Shown one piece after another: positions 9,280 through 18,244 of a stretch of 64,000 nt of DNA. The stretch comes from Camelimonas abortus (GTDB lineage Bacteria; Pseudomonadota; Alphaproteobacteria; Rhizobiales; Beijerinckiaceae). The notes under the pieces are model-generated. The model searched no databases. It saw only the letters and a list, made by a program, of their open reading frames with translations, and was not told the DNA's origin. Location: NCBI RefSeq assembly GCF_042647165.1, contig NZ_JBHRUV010000022.1; one strand, written 5' to 3'. The position numbers and the translations under genes were made by a program. Position 1 is the stretch's first letter. Each line of letters begins with the position of its first letter.

Positions 9280-10278
9280 TCACGAACCTGCGTCATGGCG
9301 GTCAGCCCCGGGCGCAGCCATGGCGGCGGGGGCCGCCGGACTGCGGATGACGCAGCGAAATCCAAGATGGGAGGCCGAGGTGTCGACAGGCTCAGGCCGC
9401 CGGGCCGCCGGGCGGTAGCGGCGGCAGTAGTTGGGCGCGCACAGGTGCGAGCCGCCCTTGACCACACGGCGCGGAATGCGGATGGCGGGCTGGGCGGGGT
9501 CCAGGCTTTCCGCCTCCGTGCCGCCGCGCGGATTGCGCGGCGCGCAGCACGGGCTGGCCGCGCTTTCCGGGTGGCGGGCGGACCAGAAGTCGCTGGTCCA
9601 CTCCCACACATTGCCGATCATGTCGTAGAGGCCGAAGTCGTTGGGCGGGAAGGCGCGCACCGGAGAGGTGCGGGCATGGCCGTCTTCCTTCGTGTTCTCG
9701 TACGGAAACATGCCCTGCCAGGTGTTGGCCATGTGGCGCCCGCCCGGGGTCAGTTCGTCGCCCCAGGCGAACTCGCAGCCGCTGCGGCCCGCCCAGGCGG
9801 CGTATTCCCATTCGGCCTCGGTCGGCAGGTCCTTGCCGGCCCAGCGGGCGTAGGCGAGGGCGTCCGCATAGGCGACATGCACCACCGGGTGGTCATCCTT
9901 GCCGCGGATGGAGGAGCCGTCGCCATAAGGCTTGCGCCATGTGGCGCCGAAGCGGAACGTCCACCACCGGGTCCAGTCGCGCAGGTCGACAGGGCCGGAC
10001 GGCGGGCTGAACATCAGGGAGCCTGGCCGCAGCATGTGCGGCAGGGCGCCCGGATAATCCTTCGGGTCGGGCGCCTTCTCCGCCACCGTGACATGGCCGG
10101 TGGCGGCGACGAACGCCCTGAACTGCCGGTTGGTCACCGGCGTCTCGTCAATCCAGAACGGGTCGACCCGAACCGGATGCGCCGGCGCTTCCTCGGGATA
10201 GTGATGGTCTGAGCCCATGATGAACAGGCCGCCGTCCAGACGGCGCATGCCGGCGGTCTGCGGCGCGTCCTGGTTCAT
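9280..10278 (-). CDS. Formylglycine-generating enzyme (sulfatase-modifying factor)
   Basis: This enzyme converts the active-site cysteine of sulfatases to C-alpha-formylglycine. At 332 aa it has the usual family length and layout: an N-terminal GGxFxMGS motif (residues 16-23), VTNRQFxxFV, LPTEAEWEYAA (151-161), GNVWEWT (222-228) and the C-terminal GGSHLCAPNYCRRYRP, whose C280 and C285 match the paired catalytic cysteines of the aerobic, copper-dependent FGE family. That makes it an active enzyme candidate rather than one of the many domain relatives lacking cysteines. It starts 63 bases after the stop of the sulfatase gene on the same strand, so the two probably form an operon. No signal peptide is visible, consistent with cytoplasmic modification before export of the sulfatase. 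Confidence 0.9.
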   Translation of the reverse strand: MNQDAPQTAGMRRLDGGLFIMGSDHHYPEEAPAHPVRVDPFWIDETPVTNRQFRAFVAATGHVTVAEKAPDPKDYPGALPHMLRPGSLMFSPPSGPVDLRDWTRWWTFRFGATWRKPYGDGSSIRGKDDHPVVHVAYADALAYARWAGKDLPTEAEWEYAAWAGRSGCEFAWGDELTPGGRHMANTWQGMFPYENTKEDGHARTSPVRAFPPNDFGLYDMIGNVWEWTSDFWSARHPESAASPCCAPRNPRGGTEAESLDPAQPAIRIPRRVVKGGSHLCAPNYCRRYRPAARRPEPVDTSASHLGFRCVIRSPAAPAAMAAPGADRHDAGS

Positions 10279-10341
10279 GTCCGCCTCTCTCGCCTGTTTC
10301 CCCTGCCTGTCTGTTCCGCCGTCACGGCGGCGCGCGGCCGG

Positions 10342-12000
10342 TCATTTTCCCCGGGGAGCGGATGGCGGCGCGGCGCCGCCCCCGGTTTTCTCAATGTGCG
10401 CGTCCACCTGCCGGCGCACGCCCTGCAGGCTGAAATCCTCCATGCGCTGGCTGGGCGGCCACTGGACGAAGGTTTTCAGGAACTCCCCGCCGGCTTCCTG
10501 GGCGAGCGCCAGCAGATAGGCGTTCTCCACCAGCCACTGGTCGTAGCCGCTGCCGGAAATCTCGGCGTGCTCGAACGGGTCCATGCGCAGGTTGAACATC
10601 TTGGGCACGCGCAGGCGCGTGAACGGGTAGGACCAGACGTCGAACTGGCCAGGCCTGTCCTGCCGTTCATAGACCATTTTCCAGTCGCCGACGCGCACCG
10701 CGACGAGATCGCCCTCGTCATTGAAGTAAAAGAAGCGGTCGCGCGCGCTCCTGTCGCTCTTTCCCGTGAGGTAGTCGAGCTGGTCGTAGCCGTCGAGGTG
10801 CACGCGGTAGGTCCTGTCGCTTCCCTCCGGCTTCCAGCCCTCCAGCAGGCGCTGCCGGACGTCGGGCACGCCGGCCGCGGCCAGCAGCGTCGGGAACCAG
10901 TCGAGGCCCGAGAAAATGCCGTTGCGCACCTCGCCGGCCGGAATGCGGCCGGGCCAGCGGATCATCGCCGGAGACCGGAAGGCGCCTTCCCAGTTGGTGT
11001 TCTTTTCCGAACGGAAGGGCGTGGTGGCGGCGTCGGGCCAGGTGAAGGCGTTGGGGCCGTTGTCCGTGGTGAAGATGACGATGGTGTCCTGCGCCACCCC
11101 GAGCTCGTCCAGCGCCTGCAGCAGCTTGCCGACGTTCTGGTCCATCTCCCACATGCCGTCGGCGTAGGCGTCGCCTGGCATGCCGCTCCTGCCCCGATGC
11201 TCCGGCCTGATGTGCGTGAACAGGTGCATGCGGGTGAAGTTCATCCAGGTGAAGAACGGCTTCCCGGCCTCCACCTGGCGGCGGATGAAGCCGATCGCCG
11301 CTCCCGTCGTCTCGTCGTCAATCGTCTCCATGCGCTTGCGGGTCAGGGGGCCAGTGTCCCCGACCGGCCCGCCCGCCGTGGCGCGGATCACGCCGCGCGG
11401 CGTCATCTTTTTCACGAATTCCGGATTGTCCTTCGGCCAGTACGGACGCTCCGGCTCCTCCTCCGCGTTGAGGTGATAAAGATTGCCGAAGAACTCGTCG
11501 AAGCCGTGCGCCGTTGGCAGGTGTTCGTCGCGGTCGCCGAGGTGGTTCTTGCCGAACTGGCCCGTGGCGTAGCCGCGGCTCCTGAGCGCCTGGGCGATGG
11601 TGATGTCGCGCGCCTGCAGCCCCGCGGGCGAACCCGGCACGCCGATCCTGCACAGGCCGGTGCGCAGGCACGCCTGGCCGGTGATGAAGGTGGAGCGCCC
11701 GGCCGTGCAGCTGTTCTCCGCGTAATAGTCGGTGAACATCACGCCCTCGGCCGCAATGCGGTCGATATTCGGCGTGCGGTAGCCCATCAGTCCGTGGGAA
11801 TAGGCGCTGAGATTGGTCTGGCCAATGTCGTCGCCGAAGATCACCAGAATGTTGGGGAGGCGCTGCTGGCGGGCAGGGGCCGGCGTCGCCGCGGCGGGCT
11901 GCGCCAGCGCCTCCCCAGGAAACGCCGCGGAAATGACCGGCGCGGCGAGGCCGATGCAGAGAGCCGCCGCCGCAGCCGCCAGCAGGCCGGACTTGCGCAT
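10342..12000 (-). CDS. Exported arylsulfatase with formylglycine motif
   Basis: This is a type I sulfatase that hydrolyses sulfate esters, probably in the periplasm. The 552-residue protein opens with a Sec signal peptide (hydrophobic residues 6-25; cleavage probably after ALA or AQ near 33-34). The metal-binding start of the fold follows (NILVIFGDDIG, with D57 and D58), then the modification motif C98-T-A-G-R, in which C98 is the predicted formylglycine precursor. Further family motifs are GKNHLGD, TDNGPN and the downstream Lys/His region. The third motif position is Ala rather than Pro, a known variant. The gene precedes the FGE-type enzyme that would activate it. The start has a purine-rich ribosome site (GGGGGAAA). 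The natural substrate cannot be read from the sequence. Confidence 0.9.
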   Translation of the reverse strand: MRKSGLLAAAAAALCIGLAAPVISAAFPGEALAQPAAATPAPARQQRLPNILVIFGDDIGQTNLSAYSHGLMGYRTPNIDRIAAEGVMFTDYYAENSCTAGRSTFITGQACLRTGLCRIGVPGSPAGLQARDITIAQALRSRGYATGQFGKNHLGDRDEHLPTAHGFDEFFGNLYHLNAEEEPERPYWPKDNPEFVKKMTPRGVIRATAGGPVGDTGPLTRKRMETIDDETTGAAIGFIRRQVEAGKPFFTWMNFTRMHLFTHIRPEHRGRSGMPGDAYADGMWEMDQNVGKLLQALDELGVAQDTIVIFTTDNGPNAFTWPDAATTPFRSEKNTNWEGAFRSPAMIRWPGRIPAGEVRNGIFSGLDWFPTLLAAAGVPDVRQRLLEGWKPEGSDRTYRVHLDGYDQLDYLTGKSDRSARDRFFYFNDEGDLVAVRVGDWKMVYERQDRPGQFDVWSYPFTRLRVPKMFNLRMDPFEHAEISGSGYDQWLVENAYLLALAQEAGGEFLKTFVQWPPSQRMEDFSLQGVRRQVDAHIEKTGGGAAPPSAPRGK

Positions 12001-12774
12001 GTGTTTCCCCCAATCCTGTGTTCGCCGCAGGCCGGGCCCGCGGGGACGCGCCTGTCTGTGGCGCGTCCTTCAGGCATTGCGGCGCAATTTCCTTGCGCGG
12101 CGCGCGCAGCGGCGGACGTGTGGGACGAACGCTGGACAGATTTCCAGGGGAATTGCGCAACGGTCGCCAGATTCCCGACAGGATGAACTTTCGTTGCGCC
12201 CGGTTCCAGACCCAAAATCCGCCGCAATGAAAAACTGGTCGCAAAACGCCGGCCGCGCCGGCCCGCGTCATGGCGGCGCGCCGGTCGCGCGGGCGAAAAA
12301 ATACAGCGGTTGCGGCGGCTTGCAGCCCCGTCCGCGCCGCCGCCAGACAGGCGCGCGTCGCCGCCAAAGGCGCGTGAGGGCGATCAAATTTCCGTTATTG
12401 ACGCGGCGGCGGCGTCTTGTGACGCGCTTTCCCACGCAGGAAAACCGGCCCCGGAGCCCCGCACGGCTGACGCTGGCGCGCGGCCGGGCCAACCGGCGTC
12501 CCGGCCGGCCGCTAAAGGCGGACGCCGCCGTCAGATCCTTCCTGGCGACGGCCGGTCATGGCGTATTTCGGCCGCCCGCGAGGGAACCGGCGCCGGCTCC
12601 GCTCCGGAGCCCCCGGGGCGTGGCGACTGCCGGGGCCTGGCGCAACGGGCCGTCCGCCGGCGCCCGCCGCGTCCGCCCCATCCAGCCCGCCCCGTTTCCC
12701 CAAAAAGACAGGGAGCGCAGCCGGCCCGCCGCGCTCCTTTCGCCATATAGGCACGCCGGCCTTCCGGCATGCGG
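12001..12774. other. Intergenic region between nrdJ and the sulfatase gene
   Basis: Nearly 0.8 kb with no convincing gene. It must hold the nrdJ 3' end and the promoter of the sulfatase-FGE pair; the slightly AT-richer stretch 12130-12240 is the best place for that promoter. The open frames present are Arg/Pro/Ala-rich and run antisense to each other. I see no clear terminator or repeat. Confidence 0.4.
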
Positions 12775-15700
12775 TCATGAACAGCCGGTGGTGCTTCCGC
12801 AGGTGTCGCACTTCAGGCAGGTGCCGTTGCGCACCAGGGTGAAGTTGCCGCACTCGCCGCAGGCGTCGCCCTGGTAGCCCTTCATCAGCGCTTCCTTGCG
12901 CCGGTCAAGCGACGCCGGCGCGGCCGCCGGACGCGACGCCGGAGCGTCCCCCTCATTGTCGTTCAGTTCCGGAAGCGGCTCCGCCTTCAGCGCCGTCGCC
13001 GCCTGGGCGCCGCCCGCCATCGCGACCGGCCCGCCGTCCGCGCCCGGGAAGGCCAGGAGATTGGTCGGCTGGCGCCCGCGCACGAAGCCTTTCGACACCA
13101 GGGGACGCGGCGCCGGCGCGCTCGCGGGCGCGTCGCCGTCCGGCTGGCGGCCCTGGGCCGAACCCTTGCCGATCACGTCGAAGCCGATTTCCGACGGATC
13201 CACATGGGCGAGGTCGTAGCGACCGAGATAGGAAATCGCCAGCTCGCGGAACACGTAGTCCAGAATCGAGGTGGCGTTCTTGATCGACTGGTTGCCCTGG
13301 ACGATGCCCGCCGGCTCAAACCGCGTGAAGGTGAACGCGTCCACATACTCCTCGAGCGGCACGCCATACTGGAGGCCCAGCGAAATGGCGATGGCGAAGT
13401 TGTTCATCATCGCCCGGAAGGCGGCGCCTTCCTTGTGCATGTCGATGAAGATCTCGCCGAGGCGCCCGTCCTCATACTCGCCGGTGCGCACATACACCTT
13501 GTGCCCGCCGACGATGGCCTTCTGCGTGTAACCCTTGCGCCGCTCCGGCAGCTTCTCGCGCTCGCGCACCCGCTGCACGCGCTCCACCACCTTCTCGACG
13601 ATGCGCTCGGTCACCTGCGCCGCGCGCGCCGCCGCCGGCTGCGCCGCCAGCGCCTCCACCGCCTCGTCGACGTCCTCTTCGTCGTCGGCGATCAGCGCCG
13701 CGTTCAGCGGCTGCGACAGCTTCGATCCGTCGCGATACAGCGCGTTCGCCTTCAGTCCCAGGCGCCAGGAGAGCATGTAGGCGCTGGAGCAGTCCTCGAC
13801 CGTCGCCTCGTTCGGCATGTTGATGGTCTTGGAGATGGCGCCGGAGATGAACGGCTGCGCCGCCGCCATCATGCGGATGTGGCTCTCCACCGACAGGTAG
13901 CGCCTGCCGATGCGCCCGCACGGACTGGCGCAGTCAAAGACGTGGTAGTGCTCCGGCTTCAGGTGCGGCGCGCCCTCGAGGGTCATGGCGCCGCACACGT
14001 GGATGTTGGCCGCCTCGATCTCCTTGCGGCTGAAGCCCAGGAACGGCAGCAGCTCGAAGGACGGATCGTCCAGCTTCTCCGCCGGCGCCTTCAGCGGCCC
14101 GGTGAGCAGCGCGTCGCCCAGCGTCCAGCGGTTGAACACGAACTTGATGTCGAAGGCGCCGGGCAGGGCCTTCTCCACCGCGGCGATGGCCTCGTCGGTG
14201 AAGCCCTTCGCCTTCAGCGTGGCGTGATTGATGGCCGGCGCCTGGGCCAGCGAGCCATGGCCGAGGGCATAGGCCTCGATCTCGGCGATCTGCGCCTCGC
14301 TGTAGCCCAGACGGCGCAGCGCGTGCGGCACCGCCCGGTTGATGATCTTGAAATAGCCGCCGCCCGCCAGCTTCTTGAACTTAACCAGGGCGAAGTCCGG
14401 CTCGATGCCGGTGGTGTCGCAGTCCATCACCAGGCCGATGGTGCCGGTGGGGGCGATCACCGTGGCCTGGGCGTTGCGGTAGCCATGGGCTTCGCCAAGG
14501 CGCAGCGTCTCGTCCCAGGCGCGGCGGGCCGCCTCCACGAGGCGCGCGTCCGGGCAGCTTCCGGCGTCGAGCGCCACCGGCGTCACCGAAAGCCCCTCAT
14601 AGCCGGAGCTCTCGCCCCAGGCGGCGCGGCGGTGGTTGCGGATCACACGCAGCATGTGCTGCGCGTTGCGGGCGTAGCCGGGGAACGGGCCGAGCTCCTT
14701 CGCCATCTCCGCCGAGGTGGCGTAGGCCGTGCCGGTCATGATGGCGGTGAGGGCGGCGATCAGCGCGCGCCCCTCGCGGCTGTCATAGCCGAGGGCCATG
14801 GTCATCAGCAGGCCGCCGACATTGGCGTAGCCAAGGCCCAGCGTGCGGAACTCGTAGGACAGCCGCGCGATCTCCCGCGACGGGAACTGGGCCATCATCA
14901 CCGAGATCTCGAGCACGATGGTCCACAGGCGGCAGGCGTGGATGAAGCTGTCCACGTCCATGCGCTGCGTCTGGCGGTCGTAGAACTGCAGCAGGTTCAG
15001 CGACGCCAGGTTGCAGGCCGTGTCGTCCAGGAACATGTACTCCGAGCACGGGTTGGAGGCGCGGATGCGGCCGTCCGCCGGGCACGTGTGCCAGTCGTTC
15101 ATGGTGGTGTTGAAGTGCAGGCCCGGATCGGCGCACGCCCATGCGGCGTAGCTGATCTTTTCCCACAGCTCGCGGGCGGGCAGCGTCTTCTTCACCCGGC
15201 CGTCGCGATAGACCAGCGACCACTGGCCGCCGTTCTCCACCGCGCGCAGGAATTCGTCGGTCACCGACACCGAATTGTTGGAGTTCTGCCCGGAGACGGT
15301 GAGATAGGCCTCGCTGTCCCAGTCGGTGTCATAGACGTCGAAGTTGATGTCCCGGTAGCCCTGGCGGGCGTACTGGATGACGCGCCTGAGGTAACTGTCC
15401 GGCACCATGGCGCGGCGGGCGAGGCGCAGCTCCCGCTTCAGCACCGGGTTGCGCTCGGGATCGAAGCAGGCGTCGCCTTCGCCCTCGCAGTTGACGCAGG
15501 CCTTCATCACGGCCTTCAGGTGCTTGCGGACGATCTTCGAGCCGGTGACCAGCGCGGCCACCTTCTGCTCCTCCTTCACCTTCCAGTCGATGTAGGCCTC
15601 GATGTCGGGGTGGTCGACGTCCACCACCACCATCTTGGCGGCGCGCCGGGTGGTCCCGCCCGACTTGATGGCCCCCGCGGCGCGGTCGCCGATCTTCAGG

Positions 15701-16470
15701 AACGACATCAGGCCGGAGGAGCGGCCGCCGCCGGACAGGCGCTCGCCGTCTCCGCGCAGGTTGGAGAAATTGGAGCCGGTGCCGGAGCCATATTTGAACA
15801 GGCGCGCCTCGCGCACCCACAGGTCCATGATGCCGCCCTCGTTCACCAGGTCGTCGGCGACGGACTGGATGAAGCAGGCGTGCGGCTGCGGGTGCTCATA
15901 GGCCGACTCAGAGGCCTTCAGCTCGCCGGTGCGGTAGTCGACGTAATAGTGGCCCTGGCCGGGGCCGTCGATGCCATAGGCCCAGTGCAGGCCGGTGTTG
16001 AACCACTGCGGCGAGTTGGGCGCGGCCATCTGCCTGGCGAGCATGTAGCGCAGCTCGTCGTAGAAGGCGCGGGCGTCGGCCTCGGTGGTGAAATAGCCGC
16101 CTTTCCAGCCCCAGTAGGTCCAGCAGCCGGCGAGCCGGTCAAACACCTCGCGGGCGGAGGTTTCCGAACGGGTGCGCTGGTCCGCGGGCAGGGCGGCGAG
16201 GGCCTCCTCGTCGGGCACGGAGCGCCACAGCCACGAGGGCACGCCTTCTTCCTCGACGCGCTTCAGCGCCACGGACACGCCGGCCTTGCGGAAATATTTC
16301 TGGGCCAGCACGTCGGCGGCCACCTGGCTCCACTCCTCGGGGACCTCCATGTCCTCGAGACGGAACACGACGGAGCCGTCCGGATTGCGGATTTCGCTGG
16401 TCGTCCTGCGGAACGCGATCGCATCCCAGACCGACTTGCCTTCAGAGGTGTAGCGCCGTTCGATCCGCAT
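12775..16470 (-). CDS. nrdJ: Vitamin B12-dependent ribonucleotide reductase, class II
   Basis: This enzyme makes deoxyribonucleotides using adenosylcobalamin, independent of oxygen. The 1,231-residue length fits the large alphaproteobacterial NrdJ. Visible landmarks are the substrate and radical region (NSNNSVSV, SNPCSEYMFLDDTACNLASLNL around residues 430-520), the B12-enzyme middle with GTIGLVMDCDTTGIEPDFALV, and a C-terminal cysteine cluster (CGECGNF, CLKCDTCGSTTGCS) typical of a zinc or redox tail. I chose ATG 16470 (MRIERRYTSEGKS) because GGAGAC lies just before it; an in-frame ATG at 16554 would add 28 unlikely residues. Two NrdR-box-like sites lie about 210-250 bases upstream. I saw no B12 box, so a cobalamin riboswitch is not supported. 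Confidence 0.95.
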   Translation of the reverse strand: MRIERRYTSEGKSVWDAIAFRRTTSEIRNPDGSVVFRLEDMEVPEEWSQVAADVLAQKYFRKAGVSVALKRVEEEGVPSWLWRSVPDEEALAALPADQRTRSETSAREVFDRLAGCWTYWGWKGGYFTTEADARAFYDELRYMLARQMAAPNSPQWFNTGLHWAYGIDGPGQGHYYVDYRTGELKASESAYEHPQPHACFIQSVADDLVNEGGIMDLWVREARLFKYGSGTGSNFSNLRGDGERLSGGGRSSGLMSFLKIGDRAAGAIKSGGTTRRAAKMVVVDVDHPDIEAYIDWKVKEEQKVAALVTGSKIVRKHLKAVMKACVNCEGEGDACFDPERNPVLKRELRLARRAMVPDSYLRRVIQYARQGYRDINFDVYDTDWDSEAYLTVSGQNSNNSVSVTDEFLRAVENGGQWSLVYRDGRVKKTLPARELWEKISYAAWACADPGLHFNTTMNDWHTCPADGRIRASNPCSEYMFLDDTACNLASLNLLQFYDRQTQRMDVDSFIHACRLWTIVLEISVMMAQFPSREIARLSYEFRTLGLGYANVGGLLMTMALGYDSREGRALIAALTAIMTGTAYATSAEMAKELGPFPGYARNAQHMLRVIRNHRRAAWGESSGYEGLSVTPVALDAGSCPDARLVEAARRAWDETLRLGEAHGYRNAQATVIAPTGTIGLVMDCDTTGIEPDFALVKFKKLAGGGYFKIINRAVPHALRRLGYSEAQIAEIEAYALGHGSLAQAPAINHATLKAKGFTDEAIAAVEKALPGAFDIKFVFNRWTLGDALLTGPLKAPAEKLDDPSFELLPFLGFSRKEIEAANIHVCGAMTLEGAPHLKPEHYHVFDCASPCGRIGRRYLSVESHIRMMAAAQPFISGAISKTINMPNEATVEDCSSAYMLSWRLGLKANALYRDGSKLSQPLNAALIADDEEDVDEAVEALAAQPAAARAAQVTERIVEKVVERVQRVREREKLPERRKGYTQKAIVGGHKVYVRTGEYEDGRLGEIFIDMHKEGAAFRAMMNNFAIAISLGLQYGVPLEEYVDAFTFTRFEPAGIVQGNQSIKNATSILDYVFRELAISYLGRYDLAHVDPSEIGFDVIGKGSAQGRQPDGDAPASAPAPRPLVSKGFVRGRQPTNLLAFPGADGGPVAMAGGAQAATALKAEPLPELNDNEGDAPASRPAAAPASLDRRKEALMKGYQGDACGECGNFTLVRNGTCLKCDTCGSTTGCS

Positions 16471-16681
16471 GGAAGTCTCCGTCGCCGTCCCCGCGGGGAC
16501 GGTTCTGCCGTTGGATGCATGCCAGGGCGCAGCCGCATGGACACATGAGGTCATGCGCGCGCCGTGGCGAAACTCGGGTGGAGCGCCGGCGCGGGCGCCG
16601 CCCGTCCGCCATGCGGCGCGGCGACCTCGTTCCGGCGTTCAGGACGCTAGACCACTTCCCGCCGTCCCGCAATCGGGGATG

Positions 16682-16691
16682 CTATATGTAG
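16682..16691 (-). promoter_or_regulatory. NrdR-box-like site, proximal to nrdJ
   Basis: CTATATGTAG matches the core of the known NrdR box (CwATATwTwG-type) at 9 of 10 positions. It lies 31 bases from the second site, three helical turns, which is the spacing seen for paired NrdR boxes upstream of ribonucleotide reductase genes. NrdR is the nucleotide-sensing repressor of such genes; its binding here is inferred. Confidence 0.65.
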
Positions 16692-16712
16692 GGGCTGAAT
16701 GGCGGATTAACC

Positions 16713-16722
16713 CCATAAATAG
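16713..16722 (-). promoter_or_regulatory. NrdR-box-like site, distal to nrdJ
   Basis: CCATAAATAG is a weaker match to the NrdR core (8 of 10). Its start is exactly 31 bases from that of the proximal site. On the minus strand a candidate promoter overlaps the pair: TTAATC, 17 bases, then ATATAG inside the proximal box. Repressor binding would occlude it. Confidence 0.55.
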
Positions 16723-17197
16723 TAGCTGCGCCGCCTTTTCGCGGGGCGCGGGCCCTTGACGGCCCAACCCCATGGCGCGCGCCGGAAATCCGCCGCGCCG
16801 GGCTGGTTGCGCACAGGGCGCGGCGCTTCTCCCGCCGCCCGCGCGGTGTGGAAAGCGGGGACGGTCCGGCCTTCTTTCCACCGCCGCGGAAAAGCCGGGG
16901 GCGGGCGAACGGGCGGGAGGCCGCGCGGGCGGGAAAACGCGCCGGACGCCGGCGCCATCACAAGTGCGCGAACCCGGCCGCGGCGGGGGCGCGCCGCCGG
17001 GGTCATGCAGCGGGAAAGATCCGCCGGACGGGAAGCGCGGCGCTGATTCGCGCCGGCGCGCCGCGACGCCGGCGGCGGCTGGCCGCGCGCCGGTCCGGCG
17101 AAAGGCGGGAACAACGGCAGGGGTCCGCCGGCGCCGGCGGGGCGGGCGCGCCGGCGCCAAGGGCCTCCGCCCCGGGGCATGCGCCTGCCGGCACGCG

Positions 17198-17605
17198 TCA
17201 GGCTTCCGGCGGCGTCACCGCCTTCACCGTCAGCTCGTGGGTGACGCCGTCGCGGCCGGTCCAGCGGATCGACTGGCCGGGGCTGAGGCCGATCAGCGCC
17301 GCGCCGATGGGGGTGAGAATGGAGATGCGTCCCGCCTCGATGTCCGCGTCGCCGGGATAGACCAGCTTCACCGTGCGCTCGGCGCCGTGCGCCTCGTAGA
17401 CCACGGTGGAGCCCATGCGCACGCGGTTGGCGGGAATGGCGTCGTCCTTCACCACTTTCGCGCGGTCAAGCTCCTGCAGGAGCGCCTCGGAGACGTCGGG
17501 CATGCGGTCGGCCGCGGCTTCGGCGAGCAGGGTGAGCCGCTTGTGGTCATCGGCGCTGATGACGAGCGCCGGCAAACGGGAGCGGGTGCTGCTGAGTCTG
17601 ATCAT
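17198..17605 (-). CDS. rnk: Rnk-type nucleoside diphosphate kinase regulator (GreA/GreB C-domain)
   Basis: This 135-residue protein has the Rnk layout: a short N-terminal helical part (residues about 1-50) and a C-terminal GreA/GreB-type domain (about 51-130) with VRMGSTVVYE, VKLVYPGDAD and ISILTPIGAALIGLSPGQSIRW. Rnk-family proteins bind RNA polymerase, but the short N-terminal arm lacks the catalytic acidic tip of the Gre cleavage factors, so transcript-cleavage activity is not expected. The ATG at 17605 has AAGG about nine bases upstream. It lies downstream of no obvious partner on its strand and is probably monocistronic. Confidence 0.88.
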   Translation of the reverse strand: MIRLSSTRSRLPALVISADDHKRLTLLAEAAADRMPDVSEALLQELDRAKVVKDDAIPANRVRMGSTVVYEAHGAERTVKLVYPGDADIEAGRISILTPIGAALIGLSPGQSIRWTGRDGVTHELTVKAVTPPEA

Positions 17606-17995
17606 GGGTCGGGCCTTCGGTCCGGCGCGCGGTCGCAGTCCGGAGATTGCAATGAAAGGGAGTGTCGCTGGCGCGCCCGGAAGGAAAAAGGATGGATTGC
17701 CTGAAGGCTCAAGGCGCGGCCCCGACGTCCGGGGCGCGCGCAGACGGACGTCGGGCTAGTATCCCGCTATGGGGCAGCTGGATCGCGGATGTCCCGCCAT
17801 TTCAGAAACGTGACGCATGCCTGAAAGATGTTTATGGCGGGGGGCGAAGTCAAGGACGGGCAGCAGCGCCCGCGCGCGCGGCCGGATACTGGCGGGACCG
17901 GACGGCATGACCCGGGATGTCTTTGCGCCCCGCGGCGTCATGCCGGGCGGGGCGGCCCGCCGCCAGCCGCAGGACGGCCCGCAGATGCGGGATAA
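17606..17995. other. Intergenic region between rnk and tRNA-Pro
   Basis: About 390 bp with no gene seen. It contains a two-part inverted repeat (17793-17841), annotated separately, and should carry the rnk promoter. Confidence 0.4.
17793..17841. other. Two-part inverted repeat, possible structured RNA
   Basis: CCCGCCAT (17793-17800) pairs perfectly with ATGGCGGG (17834-17841). The directly adjacent TTCAG (17801-17805) pairs with CTGAA (17821-17825), giving a stem with a one-sided bulge and a 15-base loop. It lies about 190 bases upstream of rnk. No T-run follows on either strand, so it is more likely a leader structure or binding site than a terminator. Confidence 0.35.
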
Positions 17996-18072
17996 TGGTC
18001 GGGGCAGCAGGATTTGAACCTGCGACCCTCTGCTCCCAAAGCAGATGCGCTACCAGGCTGCGCCATGCCCCG
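17996..18072 (-). tRNA. tRNA-Pro (anticodon TGG)
   Basis: A 77-nt cloverleaf on the minus strand with an acceptor stem beginning CGGGGCA, a TTTGGGA anticodon loop (TGG) and a GGTTCAAATCC T-arm. The CCA end is encoded (17996-17998). TGG can read all four proline codons if modified, though other tRNA-Pro genes are expected elsewhere. Confidence 0.97.
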
Positions 18073-18244
18073 ACGCGTCAAAGCTCTTGCTGGATACGGG
18101 CTTGCGCCGTCCGGCGCAAGTCCCCCTCCCGGCGTATCCGGAAGAATTGCAGGCCGCGCCGCCCGCGGCCGCGCTCCGCCGGCCGCCAGGGCTTCACGCG
18201 GCGCGCCGTCACGCGCCGCGCCGGCCCGCACGGCGCCCAAGGGC

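Larger units (their letters stand above)
16471..17197. other. nrdJ upstream region
   Basis: About 0.73 kb between rnk and nrdJ. The AT-richer part, 16675-16725, carries the two NrdR-box-like sites and a candidate promoter. The rest (16740-17197) is extremely GC-rich and I see no gene in it; open frames on both strands are Arg/Pro/Gly-rich composition artefacts. Confidence 0.5.

Noticed and set aside
13204..16548. A 1,114-codon open frame antisense to nrdJ
   Set aside because: It is composed of Arg/Leu/His/Ala-rich shadow sequence; the nrdJ frame on the other strand has full family motifs.
16471..17197. Cobalamin riboswitch upstream of the B12-dependent reductase
   Set aside because: I looked for a B12 box (GCCACTG-type) on the minus strand and did not find one; the NrdR-like sites explain the regulation better.
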